From Planctomycetaceae bacterium (GTDB lineage: Bacteria > Planctomycetota > UBA1135 > GCA-002686595): 64,000 nucleotides of DNA. This document shows positions 43,239-52,141 of the stretch, in pieces (position 1 is the first letter of the stretch; every line of letters begins with the position of its first letter). A program made the position numbers and the translations under genes. The stretch is from NCBI GenBank assembly GCA_016125265.1, contig WGMC01000010.1, positions 1 through 64,000 on the forward strand, in the 5' to 3' direction. The notes under the pieces are model-generated. The model worked only from the letters and a program-made list of their open reading frames with translations, searched no databases and was not told where the DNA came from.

Positions 43239-46200
43239 TCAGCGCCGCACGCGGTGCACCGCGGCATAACCGGCGGGCACAACGATGAGGTTCAAGAAGG
43301 TCGACGTCAAAAGTCCGCCGACGATGACAACGGAAAGGGGTGCAAGGATCTCGTTGCCGGGCTGCTCGCCGGCCCAGACGATGGGCAGCAGCGCGAGCGC
43401 GGCCGTGAGCGCGGTCATGAGGATCGGCACCAGACGCTCCGTCGAGCCCCGCAGGATCGCCTCCGGCAGGGGCAGATGCTCTTTCTCGATGAGGTGGCGG
43501 TAGTGATTGACCAGCAGGATGCCGTTTCGCACGGCGATGCCGAATAACGCGATGAAACCGACGATCCCGGCGATGGAGAGCACCGGCGCCACGTAGCCAA
43601 CCCCGAGGAAGAGGGCCGTGAGGTTCGTGACCGGATGCTGCGACTCGGTCACGAACACCGCAACAACGCCCCCGATCAAGGCCAGTGGCAGATTGACCAA
43701 GACCAAGAGCGCAACACGCAGGGATGCCACCGCTTGCCATAGGAGGGCCACGGAAAGCAACAGCACGAGCGCGCTCACCGACGCGATGCGGCGGCTCGCC
43801 GAACGTTGGGCTTCGAACTGCCCGCCGTAGTGCACGGTGCACCCGTGCCGCGCTGCGATCGGGTCCACACGCTCGCGCACGGCGGCCACGAGGTGCCCCA
43901 GGTTGGCCCCGGCAGCGACGTTCAGGGTCACCAGGGCTTTGCGCGACAGGTTCTCGCGTGCGATCAGGTACGGCGCCAGGTCGACACCGACACGGGCCAC
44001 ATCTTCGAGGCGCACCAATACTCCGGTCGGACTGCGCAGGACGAGCCGACGCAGATCGTCGAGGCCCTCGCGCAACTCGGGTGCGTAACGCACTGCGATG
44101 TTCGTGCGACGGGAACCCTCATACACCTCGGCCACGCTCGCCCCAAACACCGCCGTGCGGATCTGCTCCGCCGCATCGGACACACTTATCCCCGCCGCGA
44201 AAAGCGCCGTGTGGTCGAACTCCACCGGCACGGCCTGGATGCGCAGCTCGCGGTTCGCCGCGACGTCGCGGGTGCCAGGCAGCGATTGCAGCTCTGCTTC
44301 GATCTCGGATGCAATCTGCCGCAGGCGGGCCAAGTCGTCGCCAAACACGCTGATCGCGATCGCGGCGGGGGTTCCCGAGAGAATGTGGCTCAGGCGGTGC
44401 TCGAGGGGCTGCCCGACGTTGCTGGTGATTCCGGGAACACTCGCCAACACGTCCGTGATTGCCTGGCGCGCGGCCTCCTTGGGGTACCCCGGATTCAGCG
44501 TGACATCGATCTCGGAGTTGCTGACGGGCTCCGCGTGTTCGTCGCGCTCAGCGCGGCCGGTGCGGCGCGTGACGGAACGAACTCCCTCCAAGGCCAACAA
44601 CTGGGTCTCGACCGCGGCGGCCATGCGATCGCTCGCGGCAAGGGACGTGCCCGCGGGCGCGTAGAGGCCCACCGTGTAAGTGCCCTCATTGAACTCAGGC
44701 AAGAAGGAACTGCCAAACGTCGTGGCCAAAGCGAGCGCCGCGGCGGCAAGTCCGGCGACCGCGAACAACAAAGTGCCCCGCCAGCGCAGCGCCAGCCGCA
44801 GGGTCGGCTCGTAGAGTCGTTTCAAGAGGCGCACCAGGGGGGCATCCGCGTGCCGACCGGTATCAAGGCCACCCTTGAGCAGCAACCGGCAAAGGGCCGG
44901 GGTCACGGTCAACGCAACCAGCAGGGAGGCGCCGATCGAGGCCACAAAGGCGATTCCGAGCGGGCGAAAGAACCTCCCTTCGACTCCGTCGAGGAAAAAC
45001 AGCGGCACGAACACGAGCACGATCAACCAGGTGGCAAACACCATCGAGGGTCGGATCTCGTTGCTCGCTTCGAAGACCACCTCTGGAACACCGGGTCGCT
45101 CGGCCGCCGGCAGCGCCGCCGCCTGCTTAAGCCTGCGATAGACGTTCTCCACGTCGATGATCGCGTCGTCCACCAGACTGCCCACGGCGATGGCGAGTCC
45201 ACCGAGGGTCATCACGTTCAAGGTCTCGCCAAGCGCTTCGATGGCGAGCAACCCCGCTGCCAGAGAAAGCGGCAACGCACTGAGTGTGACAACCAGTGTG
45301 CGAGCGTTCAGGAGGAACAGGGCCAGGATCAGCGACACGATCAGCGCTGCGTCCCGCAGGGCGACAAGCACGTTGCCCACGGAGCGCTCGATGAAATCGG
45401 CCTGGCGAAAGATCTGCCGGTTGATCGCGATGCCACTTGGAAGGGTCGATTCGACACGATCGAGCAATTCGTCGACCGCCGCGGTCACGGCCAGCGTGTT
45501 GGACCCCGGCGCCTTTTGCACCGTCAGCACTACAGCCGGATGCCCCCCGTCGGCGCCTGTACCGCGCTGCGGCGCCGCCCCAACCAGGACCTCGGCCACC
45601 TCGTCGATGCGCCGCACACCGCGGCCCGCGACGACCACCGGCGCGGCGCCGAGATCCCCCACGGAAGTCACACGACCGCCCTGGAGAATGGGCATTTCGT
45701 GGCCCTCCACGTCGTCCAGGTACCCGGCACTGTTCGGGTTGTGCGCCCCGCGCGCCGCCGCGACGATGTCCCCGACGGACAGCCCGTGCAGGGCGAGGTG
45801 CTCCGGATCCACGAGCACCTGGTACTCGGGCAACCGCCCGCCGATCACGGACACCTCCGCGACCCCCGCGATCGACAGCAACCGGTTGCGCAGGTCGAAC
45901 TCGGCGAAGGAGCGCAGCTCCAGCTCCCCCATCGAACCGTCCGGCGACGAAACCGTGAGCAGCAGGATCTCGCCTGTGATCGACGTGACCGGTGTCATTT
46001 CCGCGTGGGCCCCCTCGGGGAGCACCTCTCGCACCGCGTTCAACTGCTCGCCTACGAGTTGGCGCGCGCGGTGAATGTCCTGGTCCCACTCGAACTCGAC
46101 GAACGCGATGGACAGACCCATGGCACTCGTGGAACGCACACGGCGCACGTCCGTGAGGCCGCCCATCGCACTCTCGATGGGGAATGTCACCAGCAGTTCC

Positions 46201-46379
46201 ACCTCTTCGGCCGCAAGGCCGGGTGCCTCGGTCATGACGACCACGGTGGGCGCGTTGAGCTCGGGAAACACATCGATCGTGGCCCCGGGCAGGCGCAGCG
46301 CAGCCACTACAGCGAGCGCGAGCCCCACCAACACCACGAGCAATGCGTTGTCGATCGAGAAGCGAATCAGGGAGCGCAT
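43239..46379 (-). CDS. heavy-metal efflux RND pump, CzcA/CusA-like
   Basis: A 1046-residue inner-membrane pump of the resistance-nodulation-division class. It has the two-halved layout with twelve membrane helices and large periplasmic loops; the start RSLIRFSIDNALLVVLVGLALAVVAALRLPGATIDVFPELNAPTVVV is typical of the heavy-metal branch. The proton-relay helix reads VGSLVDDAIIDVENVYRRL (Asp404, Asp405, Glu411). It exports divalent or monovalent metal with the outer-membrane factor and adaptor encoded just upstream; gap to the adaptor is three bases. The metal (Zn/Co/Cd versus Cu/Ag) cannot be decided by eye. Confidence 0.94.
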   Translation of the reverse strand: MRSLIRFSIDNALLVVLVGLALAVVAALRLPGATIDVFPELNAPTVVVMTEAPGLAAEEVELLVTFPIESAMGGLTDVRRVRSTSAMGLSIAFVEFEWDQDIHRARQLVGEQLNAVREVLPEGAHAEMTPVTSITGEILLLTVSSPDGSMGELELRSFAEFDLRNRLLSIAGVAEVSVIGGRLPEYQVLVDPEHLALHGLSVGDIVAAARGAHNPNSAGYLDDVEGHEMPILQGGRVTSVGDLGAAPVVVAGRGVRRIDEVAEVLVGAAPQRGTGADGGHPAVVLTVQKAPGSNTLAVTAAVDELLDRVESTLPSGIAINRQIFRQADFIERSVGNVLVALRDAALIVSLILALFLLNARTLVVTLSALPLSLAAGLLAIEALGETLNVMTLGGLAIAVGSLVDDAIIDVENVYRRLKQAAALPAAERPGVPEVVFEASNEIRPSMVFATWLIVLVFVPLFFLDGVEGRFFRPLGIAFVASIGASLLVALTVTPALCRLLLKGGLDTGRHADAPLVRLLKRLYEPTLRLALRWRGTLLFAVAGLAAAALALATTFGSSFLPEFNEGTYTVGLYAPAGTSLAASDRMAAAVETQLLALEGVRSVTRRTGRAERDEHAEPVSNSEIDVTLNPGYPKEAARQAITDVLASVPGITSNVGQPLEHRLSHILSGTPAAIAISVFGDDLARLRQIASEIEAELQSLPGTRDVAANRELRIQAVPVEFDHTALFAAGISVSDAAEQIRTAVFGASVAEVYEGSRRTNIAVRYAPELREGLDDLRRLVLRSPTGVLVRLEDVARVGVDLAPYLIARENLSRKALVTLNVAAGANLGHLVAAVRERVDPIAARHGCTVHYGGQFEAQRSASRRIASVSALVLLLSVALLWQAVASLRVALLVLVNLPLALIGGVVAVFVTESQHPVTNLTALFLGVGYVAPVLSIAGIVGFIALFGIAVRNGILLVNHYRHLIEKEHLPLPEAILRGSTERLVPILMTALTAALALLPIVWAGEQPGNEILAPLSVVIVGGLLTSTFLNLIVVPAGYAAVHRVRR

Positions 46380-46382
46380 CGC

Positions 46383-47723
46383 TCAGTGGTCCTCCGCGTG
46401 GAAGGTTCCATCGGCGTGCATGTGGCCTCCCTTTTGCACCAGACCGGAGCTCTGCGTGGCGAGTTTGAGCTCGTACACACCTTGCAGAACCACACGATCT
46501 CCGCGCTGTACACCGCTCTTGAGCTCGACCCAGCGTCCGTCGTCGACGCCCATGTCGGCTTCCACACGCAGGGCGCGGGCCGGGTTGTGTGGGTCCAGGC
46601 GGAAGAACACGTGCTGCAGTCCGTCGCGCACGATCGCCGCGCGCGGCACCGCGAGCACAGCGCCGCCACTCGATCCAAGCTCGAACTCAAGGTGCGCCGC
46701 GGCGCCGGCCACGGGCCAGCCGCCCTCGGAACGCGGCGCGGCGAACAGCGCTCGGGCGCGGGTTACTGGGTCCGCCGCCAGGCCCCAGACCCAATCCGCC
46801 TCCAGGCTTTCGCCGGGGCCGTCGACCGCGCCGAGGGGCACGATGCGTGCGGTCCGCGCGGACTGCACACGCTCCACGTCGCCCGCGAGGACCGGGACGC
46901 GCAACCGCAGCGTCGTCGGATCGATCACGTCGAGCAGCGCCGTCGTCGCGGCCACGTGGGCGCCCGGTGGCACGTGCAGACGCTCCACCCGACCCGCGGC
47001 GACGGCGCGCAGCTCTAGCCACGGTGCCCACGGTTCGACCGGTCCGTCCTGTGCCAGTGCGTTGGAACCGGGCGACACCAGCGAACGGGCGCGTTCGAGC
47101 GCCAGCTCGGCCCGCGCCGCCGCCGACTCCGCGCGCACCCGCCAAACGTCGCCGGCGGCCGCTGTTCGCGGCAGCGCCGCTTCGAGCCCGAGGAGCTCCC
47201 CGTCCAACTCGGCGCTGCGCGCGCCCGCGTCCGCCAACTGTTCGATGCGCGCGCGGAGCGCCTGGATGCGCGTGGACAGCTCCAAAGCCTCGGCTTCCAC
47301 CAGCCGGCGCTCGGCCACGGCGGCCAGTTCTTCCTGCAGCGCAGCCTCGACGTCGCCGCGGATCGCCAGCCACTCGTCCGAACGCACCCGGGCGAGCAAC
47401 TGCCCCGGCTCCACGGCCTCCAGTTCGGTGACCGCGAACTCCACTTGCCCGCCGAGCGGCGTCGCGTACTGCCGCCTCGCGTCAGGTGTGTACTCGAAGG
47501 CGCCAGGCAACCGCAGCGTCGACGCCACGTGCCGCAGTTCCACCTCAGCAAACCCTAGGCCGAGGGCTCGCTGCACCTCGGGTGGGATTTCCACGGCGTT
47601 GACCGCGGCAGGAGTGGCCGCCGCCGGCGGACTCGTGTGATCGGGCATTGGGCCCCTGGTGCACGAAGAGAGCAGGAGGACGACACACACGCCGGATATC
47701 CGTTGCAGTTTCAAGGGGTCCAC
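46383..47723 (-). CDS. RND efflux periplasmic adaptor, CzcB-like lipoprotein
   Basis: A 446-residue membrane fusion protein. GTG start at 47723, overlapping the end of the outer-membrane gene by 13 bp; signal ISGVCVVLLLSSC with lipobox, suggesting a lipid anchor. Then a beta-barrel/lipoyl half (FEYTPDARRQYATPLGGQVEFAVTELEAVEPGQLLARVRS), a long alpha-helical hairpin (about 125-240) and the second lipoyl half with AAGRVERLHVPPGAHV. The C-terminus carries histidines (GGHMHADGTFHAEDH), a hint of metal binding. Confidence 0.9.
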   Translation of the reverse strand: MDPLKLQRISGVCVVLLLSSCTRGPMPDHTSPPAAATPAAVNAVEIPPEVQRALGLGFAEVELRHVASTLRLPGAFEYTPDARRQYATPLGGQVEFAVTELEAVEPGQLLARVRSDEWLAIRGDVEAALQEELAAVAERRLVEAEALELSTRIQALRARIEQLADAGARSAELDGELLGLEAALPRTAAAGDVWRVRAESAAARAELALERARSLVSPGSNALAQDGPVEPWAPWLELRAVAAGRVERLHVPPGAHVAATTALLDVIDPTTLRLRVPVLAGDVERVQSARTARIVPLGAVDGPGESLEADWVWGLAADPVTRARALFAAPRSEGGWPVAGAAAHLEFELGSSGGAVLAVPRAAIVRDGLQHVFFRLDPHNPARALRVEADMGVDDGRWVELKSGVQRGDRVVLQGVYELKLATQSSGLVQKGGHMHADGTFHAEDH

Positions 47724-49087
47724 TCCGAGTTGGTGTCGGTCGACTGACGTCCATGGGCCGCGTGTGCCAGGACCAGGTGGGCGAGGGTAGAGCCGAGTTC
47801 GGCGCGCGCCTGCAGGAGGGCGATGTGCTCGAGTTCGATTTGGTGGAGCGCGCGTTCGGCCTCCAGCGCGAGTTGCACCGGGGCTTCTCCCGCCCCCACG
47901 AGCTGCCAGGTCTGCTCCGCGCGGACCCGCGCGCGGGGTTCGATGTCGTCGCGCACCAGCGCTTCGAACCTACGCAGCGCCTGATCCTCAGCGTCTAGTT
48001 CGGCCCGTTGGGCAACGAGGGATTCGTAGGCGAGTTCCAGCTCAACTCGCTTGCGATCCCTTTCGTGCCGGGCGTCTTCGATCGCCAATCGGTTGGCGCG
48101 GAAGACCGGCAGTCCGAGGGCCCCGAAGAGGCCGATGCTGAGTCGTCCCTCGTCGGACTCGACCGAGGGCCCCAATACCAAGTCCGGCACTTGCATGTCG
48201 ATCTCGCGCCGCAAGTTGGCTTCGGCAACGCGGTACTCGGCGCGCAGTCGGAGCATGCGCGGATGGAGATCGGTCCACTCGGTCCCGGAGGATTCGGCGA
48301 GCACGGCGAGCTCCGCCGCACTCGCGCCCGCGACCCACACCTCGGAGAACTCGCCCCTGTGTTCCGGCGCCAAACCCAGGTACGTCCAGAGCTGCGCGCC
48401 CGTCGATTCGGTTTCCGCCCGCGCGCGCTCGAGGGCCACACACTGTTCTTGCTGCGCCATGTCCAGCCAAAGCCGTTCGCTCGGCGCCACTTCGCCGGCA
48501 TCGGCCAGGCTGTCTAACTTGGCCGCCCAACCGGTCCAGCGCTCCGTTTGCCGCTGCCAGAGGCCCTCGCGCCGGCGCGCAGCCCCATGGGCCCACCAGC
48601 GGCGGTCGAGTTCCAGCGCCACATCGGCCTCGAGTTCGGCGATCGCAAACCCGAGGCTATGCCAATGGGCTTGCGCCGCGGCGCGTTCCGCCCCGCGACG
48701 GCCGGTCAGCGGGATCGCGAAGCCAAGACCGGCGGCGACGATCCACGGGTCGGAGCCACTGTCGGCGCGGCGCACATCGCCCTCCAGGCTGGGCGCCCCA
48801 CGTCCGCCCGCGAGTGCAACCCTTGCCCCCGCCGCTTCCCACTCCAAGCGCAGGAGCCGCAGGGCCCCGTGGTTCGCCAGAGCAAGCGCGGTGGCGCGGC
48901 TCCGATCGACTGCGCGCGGCGGATCCGCTGCAGCGCCAACTCCATCGTCAGCGACCGCGCCGACGTGCTGCTGCGCAGAATCGGGACCCGCCCCGTGCCA
49001 ACGCGCGCGGTGGGCCACTTCGTCGAGCGGTGCTGGCCGGTACGTCTGGCACGCCGCCAAAACGGGCAGCGCCGACAACAACCCCAT
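47711..49087 (-). CDS. outer-membrane efflux factor, TolC/CzcC-like lipoprotein
   Basis: A roughly 458-residue outer-membrane channel component. ATG at 49087 gives MGLLSALPVLAACQTYRP with lipobox LAAC; the frame continues upstream to a GTG at 49243 and a longer start would give the basic n-region RGRARWYF, so the true start is uncertain. The body is alpha-helical with repeated long coils (LALANHGALRLLRLEWEAAGARVALAGG, AAEYRVAEANLRREIDMQVPDLVLGP and LFGALGLPVFRANRLAIEDARHERDRKRVELELAYESL), the OEP repeat style. First pump component in the operon order outer, adaptor, pump. Confidence 0.86.
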   Translation of the reverse strand: MGLLSALPVLAACQTYRPAPLDEVAHRARWHGAGPDSAQQHVGAVADDGVGAAADPPRAVDRSRATALALANHGALRLLRLEWEAAGARVALAGGRGAPSLEGDVRRADSGSDPWIVAAGLGFAIPLTGRRGAERAAAQAHWHSLGFAIAELEADVALELDRRWWAHGAARRREGLWQRQTERWTGWAAKLDSLADAGEVAPSERLWLDMAQQEQCVALERARAETESTGAQLWTYLGLAPEHRGEFSEVWVAGASAAELAVLAESSGTEWTDLHPRMLRLRAEYRVAEANLRREIDMQVPDLVLGPSVESDEGRLSIGLFGALGLPVFRANRLAIEDARHERDRKRVELELAYESLVAQRAELDAEDQALRRFEALVRDDIEPRARVRAEQTWQLVGAGEAPVQLALEAERALHQIELEHIALLQARAELGSTLAHLVLAHAAHGRQSTDTNSEWTP

Positions 49088-49276
49088 GCCGAAGTACCAA
49101 CGCGCACGCCCGCGCGGAGCTGCGCCGCAATCTGCTCCGCCGGAACGGAGTTCCTGTACGTGATCCAACCGCCCAATCCCAGCCCATAGGGCCCTTCCGA
49201 TGCCTGCGCTCGTCCCACGCCGCCCCCCCAGGGAACGGCGCACAAGGCCCGCGAACGGCGTCAGCGCCGCTGCAGG

Positions 49277-49699
49277 TCAGGATCCAGCGGGTGGGGCGCG
49301 GCTCTCGCCGCAATGCAGAAGCGGCGGCGGTCGAATCGGCGGCGTGGGTTCGGGCGGTGCCAGTCCGAACGGGGCGCAGGAAAACGGCCCCACGGCGCTG
49401 CACGGTAACCAGCCGATGGCGTGCCCGTGGTCGTGAACCGGTCGGGCGTCGGCAATCGATTCGACCCAGTGGTCGCTGGCCGGATGCGGCGAGTGGTCGT
49501 CGTGGTCGCGATCCCTGTCGCGATCCCGGTCGTGGTCGTGGCCGTGGGCGTGATTGTCGCCGTGCTCGTGGTCGGGCTGGCCGTGGGAGTGAGAAGCGCC
49601 GTGTTCGTGCCACGCCAAATGGGCCAAGGTGGCTACGGGCCTGAGCCCGATCCCAAGGGCCACCAATACCAGGCACACGAGGACCCTTCGATTCCTCAC
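49277..49699 (-). CDS. histidine-rich exported protein, first gene of metal efflux operon
   Basis: A 140-residue protein with a signal peptide from the chosen GTG at 49699 (MRNRRVLVCLVLVALGIG), then a run of His/Asp/Arg residues (WHEHGASHSHGQPDHEHGDNHAHGHDHD and repeated RD) that very likely binds metal ions. The second half is Pro/Cys-rich (LPCSAVGPFSCAPFGLAPP). A longer GTG start at 49723 adds eight residues before the signal. It precedes the outer-membrane factor gene by 190 bp or less and is divergent from the amidotransferase gene. It may be a periplasmic metal buffer or sensor for the operon. Confidence 0.7.
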   Translation of the reverse strand: MRNRRVLVCLVLVALGIGLRPVATLAHLAWHEHGASHSHGQPDHEHGDNHAHGHDHDRDRDRDRDHDDHSPHPASDHWVESIADARPVHDHGHAIGWLPCSAVGPFSCAPFGLAPPEPTPPIRPPPLLHCGESRAPPAGS

Positions 49700-49784
49700 A
49701 AGCCCTGCGCCTTCCCTCACCACGGAGGGAACGCTAGTCCACAGCGCGCGGGCCTGTCAAGCCGCGCCCTCTACACTGGGATCC

Positions 49785-50504
49785 ATGCTGCCCCTCGCTG
49801 TGATCGTGCTCGACACCACCGAACCGAGCCTCATCCCGCGGCTCGGCGACTTTCCCGATTGGTTCCGCGCGGGCTTCTTGCCGGAGGTCGACGAGGTGGA
49901 GTTCTGGGACGTGCGCGGCGGCGCCGGCCTGCCGCCGCCCGACACCGTGTGCGGCGCCGTCCTGACGGGCGCGTCCGCCATGGTCACCGACCGCGAGCCG
50001 TGGAGCGAGGCCACCGGCGCTTGGTTGGCGCGCGCGATCCCGAAGGGTCTGCCCGTGCTCGGCATCTGCTACGGCCACCAATTGCTTGCGCAGGTGCTGG
50101 GCGGCGAAGTGGGTTACAACCCGCGCGGGCGCGAGATCGGCACGATCCGCGTCGAGCGCACCGGCGACGCCGCCGACGACCCGCTGTTCGGGATCCTGCC
50201 GCCGCGTTTCCTGGCGCAGTCGAGCCACAGCCAAAGTGTGCTCGTGCCGCCGCCGGGCACACGGGTGGCCGCGGGGAACGCACACGATCCGCACCAGGCC
50301 CTCACCTACACGCCGCGGGTCTTCGGTGTGCAGTTCCACCCCGAGTTCCGCGGCGAGGTGTCGCGCGGGTACATCGAGGCGCGGTCGGAGGCGCTGGCCG
50401 CCGAGGGACTGGACCCGGCCGCGCTCGCGGCGGCGTGTCAGGACTCGCCCGAAAGCGCCGCGCTGCTGCCGCGTTTCGCGGAACTCTGCCGCAGGCTGGC
50501 CTGA
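49785..50504 (+). CDS. class-I glutamine amidotransferase-like protein
   Basis: A 239-residue GATase1-fold protein similar to stand-alone GuaA-type glutaminase domains. The catalytic triad is visible: Cys95 in LGICYGHQLLAQVLGG, and His185/Glu187 in GVQFHPEF. The synthetase domain that would use the ammonia is not fused or adjacent, so the substrate is unknown; a gamma-glutamyl hydrolase role is also possible. It begins 85 bp from the divergent histidine-rich gene and ends 20 bp from the convergent MATE gene. Confidence 0.9.
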   Translation: MLPLAVIVLDTTEPSLIPRLGDFPDWFRAGFLPEVDEVEFWDVRGGAGLPPPDTVCGAVLTGASAMVTDREPWSEATGAWLARAIPKGLPVLGICYGHQLLAQVLGGEVGYNPRGREIGTIRVERTGDAADDPLFGILPPRFLAQSSHSQSVLVPPPGTRVAAGNAHDPHQALTYTPRVFGVQFHPEFRGEVSRGYIEARSEALAAEGLDPAALAAACQDSPESAALLPRFAELCRRLA

Positions 50505-50523
50505 GCGCCGCGCGCCCTCGCGA

Positions 50524-51909
50524 TCAGTTGCGCCGCTCGGGCGCGCTGGCCCGCAGGAGCGCGAGCGCCCGCACGAGCGACAGGCCCACGAGCAGCGTGC
50601 CGAGCAGCGCTCCCACGCCCAGTCCGACGTAGAGGCCGTCGATGCGCGCGTGGCCCAGTTCGAGCGCCAGAAGACCGCCGACGGCCGCCGCGGGCACGAC
50701 GAACAGCACCGAGCGCACCGTCGAAAGGGCCAAACCCGTGCGCGAAAGGCCCACCGCGTCGAACACGGGCCGCAGCAGGTAGACGGGCATCAGCGCGAGC
50801 AGCACGAAGGGCAGGATGCGGTAGCCGCGCACGGTCGCGTCGGCCGCCTCGGGCGCGGCGAGCAGCGACGTGGCGACCCCTTCGCCGAAGTACCAAACCG
50901 CAGGCCAAACGAGCAGCAGCGCGTACACGACGATCGCAAAGAGCCCAAGGCGCAGCTCCCGCGCCAAACCGACGAGGTCGCCGCGCGCCCGCCGTCGCGC
51001 CGCCAGCGGCAACGCGGCCACCCCCAGCGCGATCGCAGGCATCGCCATCAAACGCAGCGACGCGTCCCAGATGGACCAGGCCGGGATCGCGACCAGGGCC
51101 TCGTCGGAACGCGCCAACATGCCGTTCAACGCAAAACCCTCGAGCGACATCAGCACGTACGTCAGCCCCGAGGGCACGGCGATGCCGAGCAGCGCGCGCA
51201 CCGGCCGCGGTTCGTGCCCGGGCCGGTCCTGGCCCGGTTGGGACTGGCGGCGGCGCTCGTGCCGGTCCGCCATGGTCTTGGCGTAGACGAAGCCACCCAA
51301 CCGCGCGAGCACCGTCGCCAGCGCGAGTCCGACGATGCCCCAGCCGAACACGAACAGGAACGTCGAGTTGAGCACCACGTTCAGGATCGACGACACGAGC
51401 CCCGACCACATGGTCGTGCGTGTGTCCTGGTGCGCCTTGACGATCGAATCCGGCAGGATGGACCAGAACATCGTGAAGGCACAGCCACCCACGAGCACCG
51501 TCGCGTAGAGCTGGAACTGCCGCGCGATGACGGGCTCCAAACCGACGTGGTGGGCGCCGAACCAGATGCCGAGCGCGACGGCGACGAAGATCGCGATCAA
51601 ACAGGCCACGATGCGCCGCGAGGCGCGCTTCCACTGCTCGACCAGCGGACCCTGTCCGCCGCCGATCGCAGCGGCCAACTTGGCGGTCAGGCCGTTCGAG
51701 GTGCCGACCCACAGCGCGATCAACAGGAACTCGAAGGGTTGGGCCAGGCCGATGGCGGCCTGGCTGGCGTCCTCGAGCCCGTCGAGTTTCGACGCATAGA
51801 TGCGGTCCACCCAGGTGAACGCGGCGCGCAGCCAGAACGAGAGCACGAGCGGCCAGGCCAACTCGAAGAGCCCCCGCTCCCGCTCCGCCCTTCCTTCCGC
51901 CTCCCCCAC
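50524..51909 (-). CDS. MATE-family multidrug/Na+ antiporter
   Basis: A 461-residue integral membrane transporter with twelve predicted helices in two similar halves: FELAWPLVLSFWLRAAFTWVDRIYASKL, AIGLAQPFEFLLIALWVGTSNGLTAKLAAAIG, then in the second half LLGIAVPSGLTYVLMSLEGFALNGMLA. It exports drugs or metabolites in exchange for Na+ or H+. The GTG at 51909 is chosen; a TTG at 52005 would add 32 disordered residues. It shares a roughly 230-bp divergent region with the secreted repeat protein. Confidence 0.9.
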   Translation of the reverse strand: MGEAEGRAERERGLFELAWPLVLSFWLRAAFTWVDRIYASKLDGLEDASQAAIGLAQPFEFLLIALWVGTSNGLTAKLAAAIGGGQGPLVEQWKRASRRIVACLIAIFVAVALGIWFGAHHVGLEPVIARQFQLYATVLVGGCAFTMFWSILPDSIVKAHQDTRTTMWSGLVSSILNVVLNSTFLFVFGWGIVGLALATVLARLGGFVYAKTMADRHERRRQSQPGQDRPGHEPRPVRALLGIAVPSGLTYVLMSLEGFALNGMLARSDEALVAIPAWSIWDASLRLMAMPAIALGVAALPLAARRRARGDLVGLARELRLGLFAIVVYALLLVWPAVWYFGEGVATSLLAAPEAADATVRGYRILPFVLLALMPVYLLRPVFDAVGLSRTGLALSTVRSVLFVVPAAAVGGLLALELGHARIDGLYVGLGVGALLGTLLVGLSLVRALALLRASAPERRN

Positions 51910-52141
51910 GCGGGCGGAAGAGTACTCGCAGCGACCTCGGGAACGAGGGCTCGATCGGCTCCGGGAGGGCTCCGGACGCCCCCCCCCGGACTGCTTGAAC
52001 CCCAACTACACGGAATTGACGCGTGCACCGGAGGGGTTGCGCTAACTTCTGAGCCTGGGTCCTTGCCACGGACCCCCTTCCCGCGCCCCCTCCGCGAGAC
52101 CCACCCGCGCGCTCGCACCGCGCCTTGCTCCCCGTCTCGCC

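Noticed and set aside
43806-47018. 1070-codon frame antisense to the RND pump and adaptor
   Set aside because: Histidine- and arginine-rich shadow of two clear genes.
52016-52048. TTGACG and TAACTT as a sigma-70 promoter for the secreted repeat protein
   Set aside because: The spacer is 21 bp, too long for a standard promoter; no better -10 is visible.
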